Below, piece by piece: positions 25,897 to 34,445 of a DNA stretch of 44,600 nucleotides. How positions within the stretch are numbered: the stretch's first letter is position 1; the number at the start of each line of letters is the position of its first letter. The position numbers and the translations under genes are program-made. Under the pieces are notes generated by a model. The model was not told the origin of the DNA and made no database searches. It saw only the letters and a list, made by a program, of their open reading frames with translations. This DNA is from Kribbella albertanoniae (GTDB lineage Bacteria; Actinomycetota; Actinomycetes; Propionibacteriales; Kribbellaceae), in NCBI RefSeq assembly GCF_004348455.1, contig NZ_SMKA01000038.1:1-44600 (forward strand). The letters run 5' to 3'.

Positions 25897-26710
25897 CTAT
25901 GGGACCAGTACGAGATGGCCGCCGAGTTGTCCCTGCTCGAAGCGCTTGTGTGTCGCGACGACATCTGTGCGCGCGTACCTCATTCCGAGTCGCAGGGTCA
26001 GCTGGCCGGCCCCAGCCAGCGAGACCAGTTCGGCAAGTCGTGGACCGTCCGGCTGTCCACGGCATACTGATCCTGATTCCGCGAGCGGCGACCGGTTCAC
26101 CGCCGGCCACCAACGTCACAAAGCGCTCACCGTTGCTAACGGCGTCCAGAGCAGCGTCTCGAAGTACAGCGGCATCGATGACTCCATCGACCCCGCTGGC
26201 CCCGCTGAGCGGCGAGTTCAACAGCCTACGCGCCGACGCCGCCGGCGGTACCGGTAATCAGAACACTCTGGCCCTCACCCAGGCCGAGTTGGGCCAAGGC
26301 CTGGCCAGCAGTCAGGCCATTGAGGGCAGAGTAGAGCCGCCAATTAGGTCCATCCCCTCCGGCACCTTGACGACGCAGCTCACCAGGAGGACCACGCAGT
26401 CCGCTTGTGCGCCGTACGGGTCGGTGAGGCGTGGGGACCCAGCCGACCACGCGGCCGCCCGGCGCGAAGGCTCGGACGCCCGATCCGACCTCGGTGACGA
26501 CTCCACCCGCGGATCTTCCGAGGGCGTGATAGGGATTCGGATCACCGAGGAGACCTGCCAATTCGCCCGACCGAGTGTCGATGTCCACCGGTGCGACGGG
26601 GGCGGACTCGACGCGGACCGGTACCTGATCTGTCGCCGGCCGTGGGCGATCGGGGTGATGACCTCGACTGCCTCAGGCCCACCGGCGGCTCGAACGGCAA
26701 CTGCACGCAT
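25897..26710 (-). pseudogene. Medium-chain (quinone oxidoreductase-like) dehydrogenase, broken
   Basis: The start MRAVAVRAAGGPEAVEV (26710) and the blocks VDIDTRSGELAGLLG, PNPYHALGRSAGGVV, VLITGTAGGVGA and GVDGVIDAAVLRDAALDAV belong to a zinc-independent MDR/quinone-reductase-like NADPH oxidoreductase. Frameshifts occur near 26630, in 26340-26480 and near 26080. A TAG at the point after GGVGA replaces the expected Tyr of GGVGAYAV. About 70 residues of the nucleotide-binding half are missing after LAAQRG. The C-terminus (THKRFEQGQLGGHLVLVP) is read in yet another frame to the stop at 25897. The gene cannot give a working enzyme. Confidence 0.82.
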
Positions 26711-26799
26711 GCTCGCTTCACCTCGGCTGGTACTCGTGGACACCAATGACGAATACGCAGCGAACCGAGGAACGGATCGCGTGACCCTTCGTCGCGTCG

Positions 26800-27594
26800 C
26801 TAGGCTGACGGCCGGTTGCTGTCTTCGCCCAGTCGGATCTCACCGAACTCCGCGTCGAAGATCGCGAGTTGATTGTTGAGTGCCTTCAGGTCCCGCTGTC
26901 GCCGCCCGAGTTGGCCTCTGAGCGCGGTGTGCTTGCGAAGTAGCTCAGTCTGCAGATCTTTGTCACCGTTGGTGCTCTCGAGCTTCTCGGCGATGTCAGC
27001 GATGTCGGCTTCGGTTCGCTCGATGATTTCGGTCAGGAGCCGGCGCCGGTTGAGCACCCTGCCACGTTCTTCCCTCAGGACGGCCGTGTGCACCGCGTCG
27101 GTCACGCCGGAGTAACCGGCGACCTGTGGCTCGGAACCGTTCCAGGTGATGACCGGCGAAGGTGTCGCAGCCTTCCTCATCCGATCGCTGCTCGGGTCGA
27201 CCTTCCTCGCGGCATCGAAACCTGCCGCGAACGATGTCGTGATCAGGTCCTCGACCTCGTCCTTGATCTCCCGGAGATCCAGTCGCTCTTCGACGATCGG
27301 TGCTGGAGTCTCGCCCCCGGCCTTCGACGCAGCCTCGATCTCGGCTTTGACAGTCTCCACCAGGCTGCTCGCCGACGCTTCCATCAGTGAGTTCGCGGCG
27401 CTCTGATCGCTCGGATCGAACTTGACGGTTCCAGCCGGCGTGTCCGCCTCGCGCAGACGCTGGAGAAGGCTGCCCAGCTTGGCCTTGAAGAGGATCACCG
27501 TGAAGACGACTACACCGGGCCACGCGAAGATCCTGGCCGATTCGTTGATCTTGTTCCAGATCTCGACTGCCTCCATGCGCAGAGTCTGGCGCAT
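26800..27594 (-). CDS. Membrane-anchored coiled-coil protein of unknown function
   Basis: I do not recognise this family. The 264-residue protein has one membrane segment near the N-terminus (about 21-44, IFAWPGVVVFTVILFKAKLG). A charged, Ala/Glu-rich middle follows, and then a long predicted coiled coil (about 170-250, RRRLLTEIIERTEADIADIA to LGRRQRDLKALNNQL). There are no cysteines, catalytic motifs or lipobox. The start may be ATG 27594 or the internal ATG 27576; neither has a strong ribosome site. It is transcribed away from the sigma factor gene at 27753. A scaffold or envelope-sensing role is possible but unproved. Confidence 0.7.
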   Translation of the reverse strand: MRQTLRMEAVEIWNKINESARIFAWPGVVVFTVILFKAKLGSLLQRLREADTPAGTVKFDPSDQSAANSLMEASASSLVETVKAEIEAASKAGGETPAPIVEERLDLREIKDEVEDLITTSFAAGFDAARKVDPSSDRMRKAATPSPVITWNGSEPQVAGYSGVTDAVHTAVLREERGRVLNRRRLLTEIIERTEADIADIAEKLESTNGDKDLQTELLRKHTALRGQLGRRQRDLKALNNQLAIFDAEFGEIRLGEDSNRPSA

Positions 27595-27752
27595 CGCCCC
27601 GTTGCCGGACGAACCGGTGCCCGATACCCGTGCGTAGAGCTGAGGTTCGACGCGTTGATCTTGCGGTGACTGGTCGGGCTAGCCGTCGGCCGCTTCTCAA
27701 CCTTCGTCGACTTCGGATGCGTTTCCTTCGATGACAGGTGAGAGGAGGCCAG

Positions 27753-28256
27753 ATGCGACGACGCGACGACGAGTTCGCAGAGTTCGCTGTAGTGGCTGCT
27801 CGGCGCATGTGCAGGACGGCGTACCTGATGTGCGGCGACTGGCACCGGGCCGAAGATGCCACGCAAGACGCGTTGGTCAAGGTGTATCGGCGGTGGAGGC
27901 ATCTTAGGAAGGATGGCGGCCTCGCAAGTTACGCCAACCGTGCGGTGGTATCGGCCGTGCTGGACCAGTCCAGGCGCAAGTGGCGAAGCGAGATCCTCGG
28001 CGGGCTGGAATCGGTTGTCCTGGCTGCCCCAGATGCGATGACGGTTGTCGACACCCGTGCGGTCGTCGTACAGGCTCTGTCGAGGTTGCCGCCAGGCCAA
28101 CGTGCCTGCGTGGTTCTGCGCTACTACGCGGACTTCAGCATCGAACAGACCGCCGAAATCCTCGGAACCGGCGCCGGCTCCGTGAAGAGCCAGACATCCC
28201 GCGGGCTGGCTGAACTCCGCAGCTTGCTCGCATTACCAGAGAGGAACTCAGCATGA
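27753..28256 (+). CDS. SigE-family ECF RNA polymerase sigma factor (pair 1)
   Basis: The 167-residue protein has sigma region 2 (about 10-75; AYLMCGDWHRAEDATQDALV with the DATQ box) and region 4 (about 110-160; LPPGQRACVVLRYYADFSIE, TAEILGTGAGSVKSQTSRGL). It matches the SigE-type extracytoplasmic-function sigma factors common in actinomycetes. ATG 27753 is chosen for the AGGAGG immediately upstream; an in-frame start at 27738 lies before that site. It overlaps the next gene by the ATGA of stop and start, so the two are translationally coupled. It directs RNA polymerase to a stress or envelope regulon held in check by its membrane partner. Confidence 0.92.
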   Translation: MRRRDDEFAEFAVVAARRMCRTAYLMCGDWHRAEDATQDALVKVYRRWRHLRKDGGLASYANRAVVSAVLDQSRRKWRSEILGGLESVVLAAPDAMTVVDTRAVVVQALSRLPPGQRACVVLRYYADFSIEQTAEILGTGAGSVKSQTSRGLAELRSLLALPERNSA

Positions 28257-29092
28257 ACGATATCGAGAGGCTGCTTGACGCTGCAGCGAACGATGACGAT
28301 CGGTCGCAGAACATCTCGGTCGAGGCGATTCTGCAGCGCGGCCGTAGGGCGGTGCGCCGGAGCCGCTTCGCGGTTGTCGCGAGCACGGCCTTAGCTGCGA
28401 TCGCGGTCACCGCCGTCGCGCCGCCGGCCATCTCCGCATTGCGTGGCCCGCAGGGGGCATCGGACACGCAGGTCGCGGCGGCTGATGGCACCGATACCGC
28501 TGGAGGTGGGAAAGCCGTTCCGCCGCCGCCCGTGAGTCTCCTGAAGCACATTGCGATCCTCATGCGCTGCCAGTCTGGTGACAAGGAAGCTCGTGACTTG
28601 AACAAGAGGTATGGGGTGAACACGTTCGACAAGGCCGGACCGATCGATGCGAAGTGGACGCTGGCGGTGAAGAGTGGTGTTGGCGACGCCTTCACGGCCA
28701 TCTTCGTTTCGCCGGACCGATCGATCGCCGCAACCTGTCACTCGGCCGGCGCGAAAGGACAGTTCCGCGGCTCTGGGGTTGTCGACCGTGCGAGCACCAC
28801 CTACGTTGTCAAGAAGGGCAACCCGCACAACCTGACGATGACCCAGGCAAGGGGTATTCAGGTTCCTAAGGGGGTGACGCGAGTGCTGGTCGATGTGCCC
28901 GGGGAGAAGCTCGCGCGCGAGGCCTTGCTGAGCCAGTCCGGTGGCTTCTTCACGATCGGATGGCCGCATGACGACGAGAGCAAGTCACTGGTCATGGTCC
29001 GAATCAGGGGCTACGACGCCAAGGGAGCGCCGGTCTTTGACGAGAAAGCGCCGTACCAGGCACAGCGGATCCCGCCGTTAGGCAAAAGGTAG
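28253..29092 (+). CDS. Membrane partner of SigE-type sigma factor (putative anti-sigma, pair 1)
   Basis: The 279-residue protein has an N-terminal cytoplasmic segment (MNDIERLLDAAANDDD...) of about 37 residues, one membrane helix (about 38-63, FAVVASTALAAIAVTAVAPP) and an extracytoplasmic domain with a Pro-rich linker (PPPPVS) and two Cys residues (MRCQS, ATCHS). This layout is usual for the partner coded behind SigE-type sigma factors, which would hold the sigma factor at the membrane. The sequence has no zinc-type anti-sigma motif. The ATG overlaps the sigma stop. The outer domain is not recognised. The role is inferred from order and topology. Confidence 0.75.
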   Translation: MNDIERLLDAAANDDDRSQNISVEAILQRGRRAVRRSRFAVVASTALAAIAVTAVAPPAISALRGPQGASDTQVAAADGTDTAGGGKAVPPPPVSLLKHIAILMRCQSGDKEARDLNKRYGVNTFDKAGPIDAKWTLAVKSGVGDAFTAIFVSPDRSIAATCHSAGAKGQFRGSGVVDRASTTYVVKKGNPHNLTMTQARGIQVPKGVTRVLVDVPGEKLAREALLSQSGGFFTIGWPHDDESKSLVMVRIRGYDAKGAPVFDEKAPYQAQRIPPLGKR

Positions 29093-29699
29093 TGTGGCCG
29101 CCGGATAGCTTCGTCCGCAATATCCTCTTGGTGGTCGGTCGCGGTCTCGATCGGTAGTGACTTCCGGGCCAGATCGGCTCGACTGAGGACGTCGTGGAGT
29201 GCTCGTGCTCCGTATCGAGGGACCATGTGTTTGCTGAAAGCAACAAAATGACCATCGTGGCATACGCGTGGATATCACGACGGTCGAGGACGGATAGCCA
29301 TGAAACCAGCAGCGCCCGAGCGATGGGCAGTGCAGGGCGCGACCTCCTGCCGGCGTTTGCCGCGCGATCTTGACTGAACCAGCTGTAGGTGCGTATCCAG
29401 TGCCTCGTCAAGCAACGCAGGGGCTGCCGCGTCAGCTTGGCGGGTGCGGATAGTGGTCAGAGAGTTTGCTAGTGATGATGTTGCGGCTCAACATCGTCGG
29501 GATGCTCGTCGGGTTCTGAACCGCTCCGGTCGGCGGAGGTCACGGGTCGTCAAGGTGGGATCTGGTTCGGTGACGTCGGGCCGGGATTCGTGCTGGCCTT
29601 CAGTTCCTGTCCCCGGTGTGATCTTGCGGACTATCCGGAAATGGACAACTGCTGCCCCGGGTGCGAGTCCAGTGGCTACGACCAGGGAACGTTCTCGGG
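29093..29699. other. Stretch without a recognised gene
   Basis: About 600 bp. Neither strand shows a recognisable domain or a frame with a convincing ribosome site. Some short frames on the minus strand (around 29011-29226) could be decayed genes but match nothing I know. Confidence 0.45.
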
Positions 29700-29735
29700 C
29701 AGTCCACGCGGTGAAACCAATCACCGCGTGGACTG
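29700..29735 (-). terminator. Perfect 15-bp hairpin at the end of the NmrA-like gene
   Basis: CAGTCCACGCGGTGA and its exact reverse complement flank an AACCAA loop. The stop codon of the minus-strand NmrA-like gene (29721-29723) lies within it. Confidence 0.8.
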
Positions 29736-30653
29736 GCCTGACTGACGGTCAGTCTGTAGGCCGAGCCACTCGTGTGCCATTCGATCGACGTAGTCGCGGT
29801 AGCTGGTCGGCGGCCGCTTCAGTAGTCGTTCAGTGACAGCCATCTCCTTCACGTCCGTCGGCCACGTCCGCTTCGCAAGCAACGTGTAGGTTTTCTGCAT
29901 ATCGGCGAGCTTCTGCCCAGAGAACTGCTTCCCTAAGAAGGCCATCCATTGGTGCGCGTCGTCGCCTGTGTACTGGACCGGCCTGCCGAGCGCGCGACTC
30001 CACTCTGCGGCGCAATCAGCACCGCTGATCGAGTTTGGCCCAACAATCGGGTACTCGCCAGCAGGGAAGTCCGGATCCGTCAGAGCAACCTGCGCCACGT
30101 GAGCCAGGTCGGCGAGATCGACCCGGTTGGCGCCGGCCAGCGGGAACGGATAGCGACCAGACATGATTTCTTCTCGCGCGAACTCGTCCATCTGCATGAA
30201 GTTCGTCGGAATCAGCAGGACTGGCCGGGTGTTTGAGCGCAAGACCAGGTTGCCGATCCGGAGCTTACCTCTTTAGTGAGGCATCATCGCCGAGAAGAGG
30301 AGCCGCTTCAAACGACGCGAAAGAACGCCTCCAGTTGCATGGACCCCGCCGAACACGAGCCTGACATCTGCCCGTTCGCACGCTTGGATGAATGTCTCCG
30401 CCATGTCGATTTCATGATCATCGTGTGGGCTGACATAGAATGCGGCGCTGATTCCGGTCATGGCGGCGCGGACGTCATTCGAGTTCCGGAGGTCACCGGT
30501 GAAGACCTCGACATGCGATGGAACTGGTGGACCGGGCGGCGGCTTCCGTTGCAGGACTCTCACTGGTGTTCCGGCTGCCACCAGTGCGCCCAGCACGGAC
30601 GATCCCATTGTGCCAGTCGATCCGACGACCAGCACCCTGATCTTCTCCTCCAC
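29721..30653 (-). pseudogene. NmrA-like/atypical SDR NAD(P)-binding protein, one in-frame stop
   Basis: From GTG 30653 (AAAGGA about 6 nt upstream) the frame reads VEEKIRVLVVGSTGTMGSSV, the NAD(P) loop of NmrA-like atypical short-chain reductases, then AAFYVSPHDDHEIDMAETFI. It is interrupted only by TAA at 30273-30275 after SAMMPH, where relatives usually have Tyr (MPHYRGKL). The same frame resumes (RGKLRIGNLVLRSNTRPVLL) and runs to 29721 with GEYPIVGPNSISGADCAAEW intact. The full length would be about 310 residues. One base change (TAC or TAT to TAA) is the only visible lesion. It is a recent pseudogene or a sequencing error. Confidence 0.85.
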
Positions 30654-30862
30654 AGTGATCCTTTCAGTCGAGGCGTCGGCAACAGCGCTATGTCGCAGTC
30701 GGAGCGGCACACCTGGGACGCAAGACGGGACGTGATGGAGGCAGTACGTGCGTTCGGACATGATTGGTTCGTCGGGTGTCGGGCGGCATCCTCGTGCGCC
30801 AGTCGACCCTGAAACTTGACCAACTGTCAGCTGCCGCGTCGCTGGAGTCGCCAACCATTGAG

Positions 30863-31500
30863 TCAGACGGGGTCAGCCACCGACATCGAGAAGCGTTCGT
30901 CAGCGGGCAGCACGGCCCGTACGGCGAACCCGGCGGCGGTAACGAGTTCGGACCATTCCCGTTCGGTGCGGTCATTCCCACCGGCAATCGCCATCATCTC
31001 GATGTCGTCGAACTTGGAGTAGTGCGGATCGTTGCCGGCCGGGATCATCGTCTCGATCACGAAGACCGGCGCGTTCCCGCAGCGAACCACGCGCAGCAGT
31101 TCGAGCGCTTGGTCGTCGCCGAAGTTGTGCAGATTGCTCTTGACCAGATATGCATCGCCCGCCGGTACGGCGGCGAAGAAGTCGCCGGCGACAAGTTCGA
31201 TCCGATCTGCCAGTCCTGCGGCCGCGATGGTCGACGAGGCTGTTGGGAGCATCGAATCTAGCTCCAGCAGCACACCTCGGCACTCCGGATAGGCCTGCAG
31301 CAGCTCGATCAGCAGGCTCCCCGAGCCGCCGACGTCGACAACTGTCCGGTACGGCGAGAAGTCGTACGACGCGATTGTCGGCTTCATCGCGTGCCGTGGA
31401 AGCTCGCCACGGTGGAGCCGAAGATCTGCGCAGCGGCTGGATTCGTCTGCAGGTACTCATAAATCGACATCCCGAATACCTGGTTGAACGCAGGCTCCTC
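30863..31500 (-). pseudogene. O-methyltransferase (COMT-like), truncated and frameshifted
   Basis: The C-terminal three quarters of an AdoMet-dependent O-methyltransferase of the COMT-like family remain: YRTVVDVGGSGSLLIELLQA (AdoMet motif I, one Gly shorter than the usual VDVGGGxG), DRIELVAGDFFAAVPAGDAY, LVKSNLHNFGDD, VFVIETMIPAGNDPHYSK, and WSELVTAAGFAV to the stop at 30863. The piece before it (EPAFNQVFGMSIYEYLQTNP) lies in a different frame, so a frameshift occurs near 31385. At about 31500 homology stops abruptly against an opposite-strand phosphotransferase relic. The N-terminal dimerisation domain is mostly lost. Confidence 0.78.
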
Positions 31501-31830
31501 GCGAACTCGTCGACGCGCTCCCCGGAATCGTTGCGGAGCAAGTCCGGCCTGCCGATCACCTTGGTGCACGGCGATTTCCATCCCGGCAACTGGCGATCCA
31601 ACGGGAGCACCCGGATGATCGTCGACTGGTCGGACAGCTTCGTCGGCCACCCAGCGACCGACCTGCGCCGACTGTACGGCTGGCTGCCGCCCGAGAAGCG
31701 TGAACACGCGGCCACGGTCTGGGCCGCCTCGACAATATCGAGCCGAGTGAACGGGTCTATCACGAAGGCGATCCGGCCGCCGGCGTCCGCGCCGCTCTTC
31801 ACCAAATGGAGTGAGGCGACCAACTCGCCA
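31501..31830 (+). pseudogene. Aminoglycoside phosphotransferase-family relic
   Basis: On the plus strand, ELVDALPGIVAEQVR is read in one frame and, after a shift at about 31545, LPITLVHGDFHPGNWR, RMIVDWSDSFVGHPATDLRR and LYGWLPPEKREHAATVWAA in another. HGDFHPGN is the catalytic loop and VDWSD the metal-binding motif of APH-type kinases. A further shift then gives LDNIEPSERVYHEGDPAAGV. Only the C-terminal third is present, with at least two frameshifts, placed tail to tail with the LuxR gene and abutting the methyltransferase relic. Confidence 0.75.
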
Positions 31831-31850
31831 ACCTGGGGTCCTGCTATCTG

Positions 31851-34364
31851 TCAACCGATGAGCCGGAGGTCGAGGTCTTGGGCGCGCGCCGCCGCTTCCC
31901 GGCGGGTGCGGGCGTTAAGCCGGGTGAGGATCGCCGCGACGTGGTGGTCGACGGTACGCACCGACACCACAAGCTTCGCTGCGATCTCGGCGTTCGTCAG
32001 TCCGTCCATCAGCAGCATCAGGACGCCCACCTGACGGTCGGTCAACCCTGCCGGGTTGTTCCGTGACTTGGCTTGGGCGCCGCGCGGGATCCGGTGGACG
32101 CCGAGCTCGCGCAACCGCCGCCGTACCAGCTTGGCCGCCGGTGCGGCGCCGAGCTTGAGTAGGATCTCCAGCGCTTCCAGGGTTGCCTCCCGGGTGGCCG
32201 TCAGCGCGAGTTGGACGGCGTGCTCGTACGGCGTTTCCTCCCACGACTCGAGTTGTTGGTCCCGAACGCACCTTCCCTGGTCGGCCGCCTCCGCGACGGC
32301 GAGGTAGCGCGCCAGCTCACGGAACGCCGGTTCCTCCAGCGAGCGGCCGAGTCCGGCCCGGATCTCCTCGCAGATCTCCGGCAGGTCGTTCAGCCAGGCC
32401 CATTCGGCATACGCGGTTGCAGCATGCGAGAGACCGAGCGTCGACTGCTGCTTACTGGCCTGTGCCCACGCATCAGCAAGGAGATGACCTGCTTCGGGAT
32501 CCCCGCGGCGCGCCAGCACGCGTCCGAGCCCGGCGGCTGTGAGCACTGACAGCATGCCCGGTTCATCCACTGTGTCGATCAGCCGGCGCAGGTGCTGCTC
32601 GGCGACGGCGAGGTCACCGCGCCGCATCATGAGCAATCCACGGTGCGCCTGCAGGTTGTAGGCATGCGACCCGAAGCCGCGCTCGTCGGTGAACTCCAGA
32701 CCGGCCTTGATCGTCTGCTCGAGCTCGTCCCACTGGCGCGCCCGGTAGAGCATCTCGGTCAGGTTCGTGTAGCCGCGGGCAACGGCTTCGAAGTCGCCGC
32801 TGGCCTGCGCGGCGTCGATGCTGATCCTCAAGTTCTCCAGCCCTCCGGGCTGGCCGAGATCGCACCAGGCCAGGCCCAGGTAGTTGAGGCAGAGCGCGAT
32901 CAGGTCGGTCCGGCCGGCTTCGCTCGCCAGGATGTGCGCCTGCTGGAGCAGCGGTACGGCGGCTGCCGGCGAGCCGGTCAGCACGAGCATCATGCCGCGA
33001 CTGCCGACTGCGTGCGGCAGTACCTCAGCGTTGCCCTGAGCAACTTCGAAGGCTCGTTCGGTAGCAACCAGCGCGGTCGTTGTCTCCCCGGCCAGATAGG
33101 AGTGCCGGGAAAGCTGCAGCAGAGCTTCGGTCAGTGAGACCCGGTCGGCCAGCTCTTCGAACAGAGCAATCGCCTCCTGACACCGGCTGATCGCCTCGGG
33201 GAACCGATGTGCGAGGTGAAGCTCCCAGGCGTACCCCGCCAGTACCTCGGCCCGCTCGGCGGCAGGCAGCTGATCGACGTACGGCGCGAGGGCCTCGTAG
33301 TGCGTCAGTGCCTGCCGATGTGATCCCGCAGCTGTCGCCTCCCGGGCCGCCTGCGGCGCGAACTCGACGATCGTCTCGCGGTCCCCGGCCGCGACCGCGT
33401 GATGAACCAGCGGATACAGCTTTCGGGGGTAGTCGGCGGCCAGGATCAGCTCGACGAGCCGGGCATTGAGTGCCCGTCGGCGGATCGTCGGCAATGCCTC
33501 CTCGATCGCCCGGCGAGCCAGCTCGTGGCGGAACGAGATCGCCTCCGATCTGGTTTGGAGCAGCCCGCGGCGCTCTGCCCGGGTCAGTGCTTCCGTCCGG
33601 CCGCCGAGGATGTGATCGATGTACTGGAATCCGACCGGCCGCGGAATGACCGACAACTGCTCGACGACCGCGATGCTCTCCTGATCGAGCGTGTGTAACC
33701 GGGCCAGCGTCGCATCGACCACCGTCAGCGGTACGGCGTCCGCCGGGCCGGCCAGCGCTTCGGTCAGATAGAACGGGTTGCCGTTCGTCAGCCGATACAG
33801 CTCGTCGGCATCCCGACCGGCCGCGCGGGCCAGTTCCGTGACCGCCTCCGCCGACAGCGGCTCCAACGCAATCCGCCGTACCGGCACCTCGGTCAGCGAC
33901 CCGAGCAAGGCGCGTAACGGATGCCGCGTATCGATCTCGCCGTCACGAAAGCTCAGCACCAGAACCAGTTCCAACCTGCTCAGTCTGCGAGCGAGGTACC
34001 GCAGCAGATCTAGCGTCGCGTCATCGGCCCAGTGCACATCCTCAATGACCAGAATCGTCGGCCGCGCACCGCGGAACTCCGCGATCAGCGGCTCGTACAG
34101 ATCTTCTCCTGCGGCCAGCGCCAACGCGAAGGGGCCTGTCGTCCCCCGTACGGCGTCCCGCATCGGCTGCAGCGGTGACGGCGCCAGCATGTCGTCACAG
34201 GCACCTCTCAGGACCCGCACGTGCGCGCCGACCTGTCCGAGGGCCTCCTGGATCACACTCGTCTTGCCGACCCCTGCTTCCCCGGTCAGCAGCACGACGG
34301 TTCCTTCCGGCTCCGCCACCGCCCCCAGGACGGCACGTATCGCCGATTCCCGTTCCAGCAACAT
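31851..34364 (-). CDS. Large ATP-binding LuxR-family (LAL-type) regulator, 837 aa
   Basis: This is a STAND-class regulator. Walker A is GEAGVGKT at 28-35, Walker B TILVIEDVHWADD is near 105-117, and a winged-helix-like part follows (about 250-320). Tetratricopeptide-like repeats occupy about 340-740. A LuxR DNA-binding domain is at 773-837 (GLTDRQVGVLMLLMDGLTNA, VRTVDHHVAAILTRLNARTR). Length and order are normal for LAL proteins, which bind ATP and an unknown inducer and activate nearby genes. ATG 34364 has GGGGG 8 nt upstream. It lies 81 bp downstream of the NB-ARC/BTAD gene on the same strand and may be co-transcribed. The coding strand is G-rich at its 5' end and C-rich at its 3' end. Confidence 0.93.
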   Translation of the reverse strand: MLLERESAIRAVLGAVAEPEGTVVLLTGEAGVGKTSVIQEALGQVGAHVRVLRGACDDMLAPSPLQPMRDAVRGTTGPFALALAAGEDLYEPLIAEFRGARPTILVIEDVHWADDATLDLLRYLARRLSRLELVLVLSFRDGEIDTRHPLRALLGSLTEVPVRRIALEPLSAEAVTELARAAGRDADELYRLTNGNPFYLTEALAGPADAVPLTVVDATLARLHTLDQESIAVVEQLSVIPRPVGFQYIDHILGGRTEALTRAERRGLLQTRSEAISFRHELARRAIEEALPTIRRRALNARLVELILAADYPRKLYPLVHHAVAAGDRETIVEFAPQAAREATAAGSHRQALTHYEALAPYVDQLPAAERAEVLAGYAWELHLAHRFPEAISRCQEAIALFEELADRVSLTEALLQLSRHSYLAGETTTALVATERAFEVAQGNAEVLPHAVGSRGMMLVLTGSPAAAVPLLQQAHILASEAGRTDLIALCLNYLGLAWCDLGQPGGLENLRISIDAAQASGDFEAVARGYTNLTEMLYRARQWDELEQTIKAGLEFTDERGFGSHAYNLQAHRGLLMMRRGDLAVAEQHLRRLIDTVDEPGMLSVLTAAGLGRVLARRGDPEAGHLLADAWAQASKQQSTLGLSHAATAYAEWAWLNDLPEICEEIRAGLGRSLEEPAFRELARYLAVAEAADQGRCVRDQQLESWEETPYEHAVQLALTATREATLEALEILLKLGAAPAAKLVRRRLRELGVHRIPRGAQAKSRNNPAGLTDRQVGVLMLLMDGLTNAEIAAKLVVSVRTVDHHVAAILTRLNARTRREAAARAQDLDLRLIG

Positions 34365-34445
34365 CAGTAGAACCCCCGAGGTTCGCTCATGTCTTCCCCG
34401 CGCCCACGATCTCTCCCCGCGCTGTGGGAACCGCTAGGGGCGGAC

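Noticed and set aside
24858..25964. 368-aa minus-strand open frame over the S41 gene
   Set aside because: Shadow; the plus-strand frame has S41 catalytic motifs in the right order.
25863..26879. 338-aa plus-strand open frame
   Set aside because: Antisense to a recognisable dehydrogenase relic; translation is not protein-like.
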